A stretch of DNA of 64,000 nucleotides from Fulvivirga maritima (lineage in GTDB: Bacteria; Bacteroidota; Bacteroidia; Cytophagales; Cyclobacteriaceae): positions 1,673,501-1,737,500 of the forward strand of contig NZ_CP089980.1 in the NCBI RefSeq assembly GCF_021389955.1, in the 5' to 3' direction. Shown piece by piece: positions 1 to 8,088 of this stretch. The stretch's first letter is position 1. The number at the start of each line of letters is the position of its first letter. Both the position numbers and the translations under genes were made by a program. The notes below the pieces were generated by a model. That model worked only from the letters and a program-made list of their open reading frames with translations. It ran no database searches and was not told where the DNA came from.

Positions 1-1332
1 AACATATCCATTTTTCATGCTCATGGTAGCATCAATGCTTGGTATGATTTGCTTCACGCTATCATATACTCCTGAGGCAGACATATCAATATTAAAGTTT
101 CCTTTTATAGCCATCCCTTCCATAGGAAACATTTTGCTAAGCTCCTCAAGGTTAAGACTCCCCTTTACATTAGCATCCATGTCATAATTATAAAGGTTCT
201 TCAAAAGCAGCTTAGCATCAAAAGGATTGCTGCCAAACTCCATGTGTAGCTGTTTTAGGTCTACCACAGTATTATCAATAACTCCGTCAGTATTATCTAC
301 AGCCAAATCCATATTTATATTCTTAATGGCAGTAGGCAAGTCAGGATATTGAAACATGGCATCATTAACCTTCATATTAACATTAAAAGCAGGCATATGT
401 AAACTATCATAAACCCCTTTTACACCGCCATCAAAGGCAAGAGTACCTTCTGTTTGGATATCATTAAAACTTTCTGTGTACACACCTGGTACTAGCGAAA
501 GCAGACTCTTAAAAGTATTTTCTTTGGTACCATAGGTAAGGTCCATATCCATGCTGCCATCTTCCAGCAACGCCAGATAACCATCAAAGCTTAAGGCAAA
601 ATCATTCACCTTAGCGGTATTCTCCTTAAAGGTGTATTTACTATACTCATCACTGATACTCAAAATAGCATCAATTTCTACATGCTTATTGGTAATGTAT
701 TCTGTTCCGTCAAAATCAACAGTAACCGAATCAGCAGTGGTATAGGTAGTTAAATCAAAAATATCTTGAGTGAAATCTCCACTACCTGTGTGATTGAGCT
801 CTTTTAGTTCGAGCTTAAATGGTAGGGACTTGTCATCATAAACAACGTGGCCATTATTAATCTCCCAATGATCAATACCAATATTATAAGCCACAGCGGT
901 GGTATCTACAGTAGCCTCCACAGCGGTAGAATCAGAAATAGCTATATCATAATTTGCTCTTCCATCTTCCAGCACCTTGATAAATACTTCAGGTCGGTTA
1001 AGCTTAACCCCTTTAATTTTTATCTGATCACCAAAGAGACTAAACAAATCTACCTCCACCTCAAACTGCTGTACAGCAAAAAGCAACTGTCCATCAAAAG
1101 GAGCATGATTCAAAACCCCAAAGTTATTGAGGTTAGCTGTAGCATTAGGGAAATTTTTAAATAATGAGATACTAAAGTCCTCAACATCCCAGACTATATC
1201 AGCATCTACAGACTCAACCAGGGCTTTATCTATGCTTGCTTTTATCTCATCCTTAAATGCTATGGGGATGATAAATGCAGCTGCCAACAGTATCAAGATG
1301 ATACTACCAAAAATAATAAGGACTTTCTTCAT
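1..1332 (-). CDS. AsmA-like envelope protein, partial (C-terminus outside window)
   Basis: The gene begins at the ATG at 1332 and stays open to the window edge, giving the first 444 residues. The N-terminus (MKKVLIIFGSIILILL) is a single membrane anchor. It is followed by the weakly conserved, beta-rich, Asn/Asp-rich repeats typical of AsmA/YhdP-type proteins, including a segment like SLFKNFPNATANLNNF that recurs at the start of Bacteroidota AsmA proteins. AsmA-family proteins are bridge-like periplasmic proteins implicated in phospholipid traffic to the outer membrane; that role is family knowledge and untested here. A possible -7 box (TAAATTTG, complement of 1356-1363) lies 24 bases upstream of the start. 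The family call rests on composition and the N-terminal pattern, not on a catalytic motif. Confidence 0.75.
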   Translation of the reverse strand, partial: MKKVLIIFGSIILILLAAAFIIPIAFKDEIKASIDKALVESVDADIVWDVEDFSISLFKNFPNATANLNNFGVLNHAPFDGQLLFAVQQFEVEVDLFSLFGDQIKIKGVKLNRPEVFIKVLEDGRANYDIAISDSTAVEATVDTTAVAYNIGIDHWEINNGHVVYDDKSLPFKLELKELNHTGSGDFTQDIFDLTTYTTADSVTVDFDGTEYITNKHVEIDAILSISDEYSKYTFKENTAKVNDFALSFDGYLALLEDGSMDMDLTYGTKENTFKSLLSLVPGVYTESFNDIQTEGTLAFDGGVKGVYDSLHMPAFNVNMKVNDAMFQYPDLPTAIKNINMDLAVDNTDGVIDNTVVDLKQLHMEFGSNPFDAKLLLKNLYNYDMDANVKGSLNLEELSKMFPMEGMAIKGNFNIDMSASGVYDSVKQIIPSIDATMSMKNGYV

Positions 1333-1376
1333 GTTTGCTAAGATTTTATTAGAAACAAATTTAGCAAAGATTAATA

Positions 1377-1754
1377 TTAAATGTTAGGGTAGTCCTTTTT
1401 GAGATGAAGATTAACCTTCACATCATCAGCAAATGAGAGCTCAATATCATTATGAGAGCGCTCTATCACTCTATATTTTAATAAAACCTGGTTATCTAAT
1501 CTCTTAAGGGTAAGCTCCTTATCGTTAAGATCCCACTCATAATTAACCTTCACTGTGTCATTAACAAAAAGCGAAGTGTTATTACCGTAGATTTGTAGTC
1601 TGGCCAAATTATCTTTATACAAAACCAGCTCTCCGTTTACCAGTTCTTGCCCAGAACTCCAAGAAACTGACCACTGACTTTGTACATTATAAGTGTCCTG
1701 ATCCTCAACACATCCCACGGTTGCAATCAGGCAAAGCAACGCTAATCTTTTCAT
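1377..1754 (-). CDS. Small lipoprotein, unknown function
   Basis: This 125-residue protein opens with a short lipoprotein signal peptide, MKRLALLCLIATVGC, where Cys15 would be lipidated after cleavage. The mature part alternates polar and hydrophobic residues (for example LVLYKDNLARLQIYG and KELTLKRLDNQVLLKYRV), suggesting a small beta-barrel or lipocalin-like sandwich. No catalytic motif is visible. It ends 44 bases upstream of the AsmA-like gene on the same strand, so the two may be cotranscribed. I recognise the type (a small Bacteroidota lipoprotein) but not a named family. Confidence 0.7.
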   Translation of the reverse strand: MKRLALLCLIATVGCVEDQDTYNVQSQWSVSWSSGQELVNGELVLYKDNLARLQIYGNNTSLFVNDTVKVNYEWDLNDKELTLKRLDNQVLLKYRVIERSHNDIELSFADDVKVNLHLKKDYPNI

Positions 1755-1824
1755 CCATTCTCCTTGTTCTTACCTTATGAACGCAATACCTATCTCAACA
1801 TTGTATTATGATCTAAAAAATCCA

Positions 1825-1885
1825 ATGTTAACTTAATGTTAACAAATGTTGTCTTTTATCCTCTTTTATGTTAACTTAATGTTAA
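1825..1885. repeat. Two exact 18-bp direct repeats with internal dyad, upstream of the transglutaminase-like gene
   Basis: The 18-mer ATGTTAACTTAATGTTAA occurs at 1825-1842 and again, identically, at 1868-1885, with starts 43 bp apart (about four helical turns). Each copy contains the inverted repeat TTAAC-N5-GTTAA. The second copy ends 17 bases before the ATG at 1903. The arrangement looks like paired operator sites for the gene at 1903; that function is inferred. Confidence 0.6.
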
Positions 1886-1902
1886 GTTTTAACAAGAGGG
1901 CC

Positions 1903-2790
1903 ATGCAGAAGATCATAATTTTTTCCCTAGCAGTGGCTTTAGGTTCGTTTATCCCCACCTTAGCCCAACAAACCTCCGATCTGAGGTATCAATCATCATT
2001 TGAAAAAGAGTTTATAGAGAGTTATTTAAAGTCTAAATCTGATAATGCGTTAAATCTACTTTTAGCTCCGGATGAGGGCATGACTACAGACTTTGCGGCT
2101 GAGACTGATAAAAATCTTACAGACTTCTTGTCTCGTTACGATCAAAAAATTACAGCAGATAAAATTTCTGGAAGACATTTATCTCAGCTTTTTTATAAAG
2201 TGCACAGAAAGTTTTTAAAAAGATATGTTCAATATACCACTTTAGGACAAACACTACGAAGTGGAAACTATGACTGCCTTTCAGGAACTGCTTTCTATGC
2301 CGTAATCCTTAACAGGTTAGAAGTACCTTTTGAAATCATAGAGACTAACTATCATATTTATTTGCAGATAGAAACGGATCAGGGAGTGGCTTTAATGGAA
2401 AGCACCGATCCTCTATATGGTTATATTACTAACCCTAAAGAAATAAAAGAAAGGCTCAAAGATTTTGAAAAAGCGGGCACACGAAAAGTTGATCCTGCTC
2501 AGCATGAGTTTAACTATAGCATCAACCAGGCCACCAGCATTTCTGGGTTAGCAGGCCTTCAATATTTTAATCTTGCGGTAAATGCCTTTAATGAACAGAA
2601 ATTTGAGAAGTCATTAAACCAATTAGAAAAGGCTAATTTATTTTATAACTCAGAAAGAATTATTGAATTCGGAGCATTAGTAGGAACTCAGATATTAGAG
2701 TCTGGCCAATATTCTACTTCCGATAAAGACATTATGATAGCCAGAATTCAAAGGCTTATCAACTCAGATTTAACAGTAGCCTCCCGATAG
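1903..2790 (+). CDS. Secreted transglutaminase-like (Cys-His-Asp) protein
   Basis: I place the start at the ATG at 1903 rather than the in-frame ATG at 1846, because 1903 gives a clean signal peptide (MQKIIIFSLAVALGSF, then PTLAQQ) and leaves the paired 18-bp repeats outside the gene. The 295-residue product has the three landmarks of a transglutaminase/papain-like core in order: Cys in GNYDCLSGTAF, His in ETNYHIYLQ and Asp in MESTDPLYG. Helical C-terminal repeats (FNLAVNAFNEQKFEKSL) resemble a TPR. Proteins with this fold in Bacteroidota are often periplasmic peptidases or non-catalytic scaffolds; the substrate is unknown. It converges on the Fe-S gene at 2811, with a strong hairpin across its stop codon. 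Confidence 0.7.
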   Translation: MQKIIIFSLAVALGSFIPTLAQQTSDLRYQSSFEKEFIESYLKSKSDNALNLLLAPDEGMTTDFAAETDKNLTDFLSRYDQKITADKISGRHLSQLFYKVHRKFLKRYVQYTTLGQTLRSGNYDCLSGTAFYAVILNRLEVPFEIIETNYHIYLQIETDQGVALMESTDPLYGYITNPKEIKERLKDFEKAGTRKVDPAQHEFNYSINQATSISGLAGLQYFNLAVNAFNEQKFEKSLNQLEKANLFYNSERIIEFGALVGTQILESGQYSTSDKDIMIARIQRLINSDLTVASR

Positions 2791-2803
2791 CGGAAGGCTA
2801 CTT
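2775..2803. terminator. Strong hairpin spanning the stop codon, likely bidirectional terminator
   Basis: Positions 2775-2786 pair with 2791-2802 (AGTAGCCTCCCG / CGGAAGGCTACT) with one C-A mismatch, leaving a four-base loop ATAG. The stop codon TAG (2788-2790) of the transglutaminase-like gene lies in this loop. The element fills the 20-base gap between convergent genes. The downstream run TTATTTTATA is only moderately U-rich. Confidence 0.6.
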
Positions 2804-2810
2804 GATTATT

Positions 2811-3602
2811 TTATAATCCTTCAGACTCAGCAATCAGCTCCGCCAGATCCTTCACTTTTACTTCAGCTTCTTTTTCTTTATTCTTGACCCCATCACTCAT
2901 CATTGTCATGCAAAATGGGCAAGCAACCGCTATGGTATTAGCGCCGGTATTCAATGCCTCTTCTGTTCTCTCTATATTAACTTCTTTCTTACCCTTCTCG
3001 GCATCTTTGAACATCTGTGCTCCACCAGCACCACAGCAAAAGCCTTTGGTACGGCAACGCTTCATTTCCACTAACTCAGCATCAATCGCTTCCAGCACCT
3101 GACGGGGAGCTTCATAAATATTATTTGCTCTGCCCAAGTAGCAAGAATCATGATAAGTTATTTTTTTGCCTTTGAAAGTGCCTCCACCTTTTAGGCTCAC
3201 TTTACCTTCATTAATCAGCTGCTGTAAAAAAGAACTGTGGTGCATCACTTCATAATTACCCCCAAGAGCCGGGTATTCATTTTTTATAGTGTTAAAGCAA
3301 TGCGGACAGGCAGTAACCACTTTTTTAACATTATAGCCATTCAGCGTCTGAATATTAGCCACCGCCTGCATTTGAAAGAGAAATTCATTCCCCGCTCTTC
3401 TGGCCGGGTCTCCGGTACAAGTTTCTTCTTCGCCAAGTACAGCAAAAGAAATTCCTACCTTATTCAATATTTTAATAAATGCTCGGGTAACGTTTTTATA
3501 TCTATCATCAAATGAACCTGCGCAACCAACCCAAAAAAGTATTTCAGGTGATTCTCCGGCAGAAGCCATCTCTGCCATAGTGGGTACCTTATATTCACTC
3601 AT
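2811..3602 (-). CDS. (Fe-S)-binding CCG-domain oxidoreductase subunit
   Basis: This 263-residue cytoplasmic protein carries two cysteine-rich CCG-type domains of the heterodisulfide reductase HdrB/D, GlpC and LutA type: WVGCAGS at Cys27, ACPHCFNT near residue 110, HDSCYLGR near 150, FCCGAGG near 190 and ACPFCMTMM near 230. In this family the CCG cysteines bind a noncubane cluster and act in two-electron transfer. The gene follows a membrane 4Fe-4S gene on the same strand with a 21-base gap, so the two very likely form one complex. The electron donor and acceptor cannot be told from sequence. Confidence 0.88.
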   Translation of the reverse strand: MSEYKVPTMAEMASAGESPEILFWVGCAGSFDDRYKNVTRAFIKILNKVGISFAVLGEEETCTGDPARRAGNEFLFQMQAVANIQTLNGYNVKKVVTACPHCFNTIKNEYPALGGNYEVMHHSSFLQQLINEGKVSLKGGGTFKGKKITYHDSCYLGRANNIYEAPRQVLEAIDAELVEMKRCRTKGFCCGAGGAQMFKDAEKGKKEVNIERTEEALNTGANTIAVACPFCMTMMSDGVKNKEKEAEVKVKDLAELIAESEGL

Positions 3603-3623
3603 AATCTAATTTCTTTTAATTTT

Positions 3624-4946
3624 TTAATCCTCTTTAAATTCCTCTGCCCACTTAAACCTATCAGTAGGAGCAAATTTCCAGGGGGCAAAATTGGTTTCGA
3701 TGTTTTGAAACATACTATTCCAGGAAGCAGGAGAGCCAGACTCTTCCATAGCCACATACCTTCTCATTTCCAGTATTATTTCCAGCGGATTTATACTTAT
3801 AGGGCAAGCCTCCACGCACGCATTACAGCTAGTGCATGCATTAATCTCCTCTTTGGTTATATAATCACCTAAAAGCGATTTACCATCTTCCAAACCTTTA
3901 CCTCCCTTGGCCAGACTTTTACCTACCTCTTCGGCTCTATCACGGGTATCCATCATAATTTTTCTGGGTGATAGCAACTTACCTGTTTGATTGGCCGGGC
4001 ACTCAGAAGTACACCTACCACACTCCGTACAGGCATAGGCATTCATTACATTTTTCCATGTGAGGTCATTAACATCTTTAGCGCCAAAGCGGGCAATTTC
4101 TGCCGGTGCCTCAGCCGGCTGTTCCGTTTGTATGCCCAGCATCATATTTACTTCGTTAGTAACGGCATCCATATTCCTCATTTCACCCTTTGGAGTAACA
4201 TCACCATAATAGGTATTAGGGAAAGCAAGAAATATGTGTAAATGCTTAGAGAAGGTAATATATACAGCAAAGCCTAATATACCTACAATATGAAACCACC
4301 AGGCAAAGCGCTCTATAAATACGAGCGTACCTTCACTCATTCCGTCAAAAAGAGGAATTAAAAAACTGCTAAAAAACAGATGGCCAGTGTCTGGGTAATG
4401 ATCATTCTTTAACTGAAGCAGCTGATCAGAGGCATTCATGGTAAGAATAGCCAGCATAAGCACAATCTCAATTATCAATATAAGATTAGCATCCAGCGTA
4501 GGCCATGAGGTCATCTCTCTGGCGTGAAAGCGTTTTACCTTAATAACATTTCTCCTTATTAAAAAGATAACACAAGAAATTAGTACAGCTACGGCCAGAA
4601 ACTCAAATATATTCATCAACACTGGGTAAAGACCTCCTAGTAAGGGAGCAAAAATTCTATGATGCCCAGTAAGACCGTCTATTACAAACTCCAGCACCTC
4701 CAGGTTAATTACCAAAAAGCCAAAATATATTAAGAAGTGTAAAAAAGCCGGCACTGGTCTTTTGAACATTTTCTTTTGCCCAAAAGCGATTAGCAGCATA
4801 TTATTTAGCCGCTGTGATTTATGATTATTTAGGTCAATATCCTTGCCTAACATAATATTAGAGCGGATTCTGGCTATGCGCTTATAAAGTATAAATGATG
4901 CGATACCGAGGGTTATGAGAAACAGTATCTGTTGTAAATATTCCAT
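3624..4946 (-). CDS. Membrane-bound 4Fe-4S oxidoreductase subunit
   Basis: The 440-residue product has an N-terminal half with about five membrane helices (beginning QILFLITLGIASFILY), resembling the heme-b membrane part of nitrate reductase gamma/HdrE. A soluble C-terminal half follows with two ferredoxin-type clusters, CTECGRCTSECP near residue 305 and CTSCNACVEACP near 365. Several His residues in the membrane part could bind heme. It lies directly upstream of the CCG-domain gene. The pair resembles HdrDE-like or Lut/Glp-type menaquinone-linked dehydrogenase modules common in Bacteroidota. The role, passing electrons between a cytoplasmic substrate and quinone, is inferred. Confidence 0.85.
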   Translation of the reverse strand: MEYLQQILFLITLGIASFILYKRIARIRSNIMLGKDIDLNNHKSQRLNNMLLIAFGQKKMFKRPVPAFLHFLIYFGFLVINLEVLEFVIDGLTGHHRIFAPLLGGLYPVLMNIFEFLAVAVLISCVIFLIRRNVIKVKRFHAREMTSWPTLDANLILIIEIVLMLAILTMNASDQLLQLKNDHYPDTGHLFFSSFLIPLFDGMSEGTLVFIERFAWWFHIVGILGFAVYITFSKHLHIFLAFPNTYYGDVTPKGEMRNMDAVTNEVNMMLGIQTEQPAEAPAEIARFGAKDVNDLTWKNVMNAYACTECGRCTSECPANQTGKLLSPRKIMMDTRDRAEEVGKSLAKGGKGLEDGKSLLGDYITKEEINACTSCNACVEACPISINPLEIILEMRRYVAMEESGSPASWNSMFQNIETNFAPWKFAPTDRFKWAEEFKED

Positions 4947-4982
4947 TCTGAAAAATTTTTATCTAAAAAAGTGTAGCATTTA

Positions 4983-5013
4983 TTTGCATCAAAAATAATT
5001 TTACATAGTTTTG
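4983..5013 (+). promoter_or_regulatory. Bacteroidota-type promoter of tRNA-Phe
   Basis: TTTG at 4983-4986 is followed after exactly 19 bases by TAGTTTTG at 5006-5013. This matches the Bacteroidota consensus TTTG-N19-21-TAnnTTTG in both boxes and in spacing. Transcription would start near 5020, a few bases before the tRNA. This is the best promoter match I found in the window. Confidence 0.82.
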
Positions 5014-5027
5014 CATCCTCTTAACAA

Positions 5028-5100
5028 GGTGCTGTAGCTCAGTTGGTAGAGCATCGGACTGAAAATCCGTGAGTCGGTGGTTCGAGCCCACTCAGCACCA
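5028..5100 (+). tRNA. tRNA-Phe (anticodon GAA)
   Basis: The 73-base gene folds as a full cloverleaf. The acceptor stem GGTGCTG pairs with CAGCACC, the D arm is GCTC...GAGC, the anticodon loop is CTGAAAA with anticodon GAA, and the T arm GGTGG-TTCGAGC-CCACT has one G-U pair. The discriminator base is A. The 3' CCA is not encoded (ACCC follows), so it must be added after transcription. It is a single tRNA with its own promoter and terminator. Confidence 0.97.
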
Positions 5101-5103
5101 CCC

Positions 5104-5135
5104 AAAAGCCTCGCTATTTTAGTGAGGCTTTTTTT
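5104..5135 (+). terminator. Rho-independent terminator of tRNA-Phe
   Basis: AAGCCTCGCT and AGTGAGGCTT form a stem of about ten pairs, with a run of seven T ending at 5135. It begins four bases after the tRNA. Confidence 0.88.
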
Positions 5136-5217
5136 ATGCCCAATAGTTTCGTTTTTCATTCTTTCAATCGATTTAAATAGTTTTAGTAGCATATATAAAG
5201 TTAGTATTTTCTTTAAC

Positions 5218-5243
5218 AAAATAGTATGCAAGCATACTATTTT
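5218..5243. promoter_or_regulatory. 26-bp palindrome upstream of the histidine kinase
   Basis: AAAATAGTATGC at 5218-5229 is the exact reverse complement of GCATACTATTTT at 5232-5243, with AA at the centre. It lies about 70 bases upstream of the kinase start at 5315. The symmetric A and T flanks would also allow it to act as a bidirectional terminator. Operator and terminator cannot be separated from sequence. The rest of 5136-5314 shows nothing else I can name. Confidence 0.5.
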
Positions 5244-5314
5244 TAAGGTTAATTTATAATCCTTCTTGATAACTTACTCACAAGTGCCTAACTTACCAGC
5301 TTAATTAAATTCCA

Positions 5315-6700
5315 TTGTCAGAACTTTCAGTAAGAATATTTTCGCAATATTTAATTCAGGGTGTATGGGCCATCATACTGGCCTTATTATTTCTATACAC
5401 TTTCAGAATTTATAAACGTCATTATTTAAAACTTTGGGCTTGGAGCTGGCTCGCCTTCTCTATGTACATGCTCACCTCCGGACTGCACTTGTATTCTACC
5501 TGGATCTATAGTATCTACAACCCCATAAGGATATCACTCTCAGCTATTACCATAAGCTTTGCTTACATAGAAGCCTCCCTATTACTCATAGGAACCTGGG
5601 AGCTGGTGAAGAACCGTAAATTTGCCTCCGCTCATTTAAGATTAATATTGATCATTTCGATATTGCTAGCTATTGCCTCGAGTGTGTTATTCATTGATAA
5701 TTCACAGATATCAGAAAACAGGTTCTTTATACGCGTAGGCTTACGATCTTTAATAATGGGAGCCGCCTTTTTCATTACAGGCATTTGGATGATCACCAAC
5801 CTCTCACATGACAAAAGTTTAGGTAAGCGCCTGCTTATAATTGCTTTTATCATTTATGGTAGCGAACAGTTCAATTACTTTTTAGTAGGCTTTCTTCCTA
5901 TTATCAATGTGCATATCAAATTTCCCTACATCCAATACCTAGGCTTACTGGACTTCTTTTTAGAAGCTCTAATAGGTATGGGAATGGCCATATGGCTATT
6001 GGAAAACGAAAGGAAGGAGCTGGAAAGAGCCAATGATGATCTGGATCACTTCTTTTATAGCACATCACATGACTTAAGATCTCCTTTAGCGTCCATTACA
6101 GGCCTGGTAACACTAGGGAAAGTACATATTAAGGATGAATATGCTTTAGAGTTTTTTGAAAAAATAGAGGGCCGTGTGGATAAGCTGGACTCTGTAATAG
6201 ACGATATTATCAGCTACGCTAAAAGCGCTAAATATCAGCTCAAAATAGAGCCATTAAACTTTAAAGAAATAGTAAAGGAGATAGAAACGAACCTAGAGTT
6301 TAATAAAGGCGCTACGCACATAGACTTTATCTGCGAAACCAATGAAGAGTTTTTCTTAAGTGATAAAATTAAGATTACGACTATACTACATAACCTGATC
6401 ACTAACTCTATTAAATACCACGACTTCCATAAGTCCAATCCTTATATAAAGGTGTCTCTTGTAAAGGATCAAGGCCGGGTATATATTACAGTAGAAGATA
6501 ATGGCAGAGGCATAAAGCCAGAAAACCATCAGAAGATATTTGATATGTTTTACCGAGCTTCGGGAGATTCTGTAGGTTCCGGGCTCGGCTTATACATAGT
6601 AAAAGAAGCGGCTATAAAGCTTAATGGAAAAGTAAGTGTCCATTCCACCTACGGAAAAGGCTCATGCTTTAAAGTGAGCCTTCCCGCATTGGCTGGTTAA
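5315..6700 (+). CDS. Seven-TM-type membrane sensor histidine kinase (orphan)
   Basis: The 461-residue protein starts at TTG; I see no upstream ATG in frame. About seven hydrophobic segments fill residues 10-230, followed by a short linker (ENERKELERANDDLDH) and a kinase core. The core has an H box STSHDLRSP with phospho-acceptor His252, an N box LITNSIKYH, a G1 box DNGRGIKP and a G2 box GSGLGLYIV, so all ATP-binding motifs are intact. No response regulator gene is adjacent, so the partner is elsewhere. The sensor half resembles 7TM-type intracellular-signalling receptors, ligand unknown. Its stop overlaps the convergent rluB stop through a shared TTAA at 6697-6700. A 26-bp palindrome lies upstream. 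Confidence 0.9.
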   Translation: MSELSVRIFSQYLIQGVWAIILALLFLYTFRIYKRHYLKLWAWSWLAFSMYMLTSGLHLYSTWIYSIYNPIRISLSAITISFAYIEASLLLIGTWELVKNRKFASAHLRLILIISILLAIASSVLFIDNSQISENRFFIRVGLRSLIMGAAFFITGIWMITNLSHDKSLGKRLLIIAFIIYGSEQFNYFLVGFLPIINVHIKFPYIQYLGLLDFFLEALIGMGMAIWLLENERKELERANDDLDHFFYSTSHDLRSPLASITGLVTLGKVHIKDEYALEFFEKIEGRVDKLDSVIDDIISYAKSAKYQLKIEPLNFKEIVKEIETNLEFNKGATHIDFICETNEEFFLSDKIKITTILHNLITNSIKYHDFHKSNPYIKVSLVKDQGRVYITVEDNGRGIKPENHQKIFDMFYRASGDSVGSGLGLYIVKEAAIKLNGKVSVHSTYGKGSCFKVSLPALAG

Positions 6701-7479
6701 TTCATATGCTTTAGTTTTATAACTTCCTTTTCAGTAAGCATTCTCCACTTACCTCTAGGTAGGTTGAGCTTATCTAAAGGACCATACATCACTCTATCAA
6801 GCTTCACCACTTCATAACCCAGGTGCTCGAATATTCTTCTTACAATTCGGTTACGACCAATATGAATCTCGATACCCAGCTGGCTCCTGTTACCATCTAT
6901 CATAGCCAGGTTATCTACCATGGCCACTCCGTCATCAAGCGTAAGTCCTTCCTGGATTTGAATAAAATGCTCCTTGGTAATATTCTTATCAAGGTCTACC
7001 TTATAGATTTTTCTTACCTTGTGTGAAGGGTGAGCGAGCTTTTTGGCTAACTCTCCATCATTGGTAAATAACAATAGGCCTGTGGTATTTCTATCTAACC
7101 TACCTACCGGATAAATCCTTTCTTTACAGGCAGTTTTTATCAGATCCATTACCGTTCTTCGGTTTTCAGGATCATCAGTAGTAGTAATAAAATCTTTAGG
7201 CTTATTTAATAAGAGATAGACATTATTCTCAGGTATCAGCTTTTTACCTTTATAATAAACAGTATCGTTTGGCTTCACCTTAAAGCCCATCTCAGTTATA
7301 ACATTACCGTTTACTTTAATTTCACCCTCCTCGATTAGCTTGTCTGCCTCACGTCTGGAGCATACGCCAGAGTTAGCAATGTATTTATTTAATCGAACAT
7401 CAGTTGATGGGGTGGTTTGAGTGGTCTCTTTTTTAGAGACGCGTTTTACTCTTTTGGAAGAGTTCCTTTTCTGTTTCAT
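6697..7479 (-). CDS. rluB: 23S rRNA pseudouridine synthase, RluB/RsuA family
   Basis: This 260-residue enzyme has a basic N-terminal tail, an S4 RNA-binding domain (residues about 29-90, LNKYIANSGVCSRREADKLI) and an RsuA-type catalytic domain with the signature GRLDRNTTGLLLF; Asp129 would be the nucleophile. The RsuA/RluB/RluE/RluF family converts specific uridines in rRNA to pseudouridine. Genome position after scpB is conserved in many bacteria and favours RluB. It is the last gene of a dksA-like/scpB/rluB run, 36 bases after scpB. The exact rRNA position modified is inferred. Confidence 0.92.
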   Translation of the reverse strand: MKQKRNSSKRVKRVSKKETTQTTPSTDVRLNKYIANSGVCSRREADKLIEEGEIKVNGNVITEMGFKVKPNDTVYYKGKKLIPENNVYLLLNKPKDFITTTDDPENRRTVMDLIKTACKERIYPVGRLDRNTTGLLLFTNDGELAKKLAHPSHKVRKIYKVDLDKNITKEHFIQIQEGLTLDDGVAMVDNLAMIDGNRSQLGIEIHIGRNRIVRRIFEHLGYEVVKLDRVMYGPLDKLNLPRGKWRMLTEKEVIKLKHMN

Positions 7480-7515
7480 AGAAACGCAGTATCACTACTG
7501 GATTATTATTATTAA

Positions 7516-8085
7516 TTAATTATTGTCTGATTCTTCACCGATGACATTATCGTCTATCTCGGTAAAATCTTTTGGAGTAGGGAGTTCATTAAGGCTATTA
7601 ATGCCAAAATATTCCATAAAGCTGTCACTGGTACCATATAACAATGGCCGGCCAATAGCATCTGACTTTCCTTTTATTTCAATCAGTCCTTTTTCCAAAA
7701 GCTTTTGCACTGCATAGTCACAGTTAACACCACGTATACTTTCCATATCACCTTTAGTAACCGGTTGCTTATACGCTATTATTGATAAAGTCTCTAAGGC
7801 AGAAGTTGAAAGCCTCCTTTTTGATTGCTGCTTAAGCAAAATGCCAATACTTGCCTGATAGGCTGGCTTGGTAAGAAACTGATAACCTCCACCTGTGTGA
7901 TCAAGACTAAAAGAAAATTCATCCTGCTCATACTTATCCTTTAGTTTACCTAATACATTCTCTATATCTTCTATAGGAACATCGGCCTCAAACATTTCTG
8001 ATAAGCAAGATTGCAGCTCCTTTTCTAATATAGGAGCTGGCGAACAGAATATTAATGCTTCAATATGGTTTTGTAAAAAATCCAA
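7516..8085 (-). CDS. scpB: Segregation and condensation protein B
   Basis: The 189-residue product has the two winged-helix domains of ScpB, the dimeric SMC-complex subunit that works with ScpA and SMC to compact and segregate the chromosome. Diagnostic stretches are ALIFCSPAPI near the N-terminus and LETLSIIAYKQPVTKGDM, IRGVNCDYAVQKLLEKGLI and GRPLLYGTS in the second domain. The best start is a TTG at 8085, three bases after the upstream dksA-like gene; no in-frame ATG fits the family's N-terminus. The partner scpA (50422) also starts at TTG. Confidence 0.93.
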   Translation of the reverse strand: MDFLQNHIEALIFCSPAPILEKELQSCLSEMFEADVPIEDIENVLGKLKDKYEQDEFSFSLDHTGGGYQFLTKPAYQASIGILLKQQSKRRLSTSALETLSIIAYKQPVTKGDMESIRGVNCDYAVQKLLEKGLIEIKGKSDAIGRPLLYGTSDSFMEYFGINSLNELPTPKDFTEIDDNVIGEESDNN

Positions 8086-8088
8086 ATC

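Noticed and set aside
847-1387. Two plus-strand open frames inside the AsmA-like region
   Set aside because: They are antisense to a minus-strand frame with a clear N-terminal anchor and AsmA-type composition, and they have no protein-like patterning.
5001-5259. Short open frames overlapping tRNA-Phe on both strands
   Set aside because: The tRNA cloverleaf, promoter and terminator explain this stretch.
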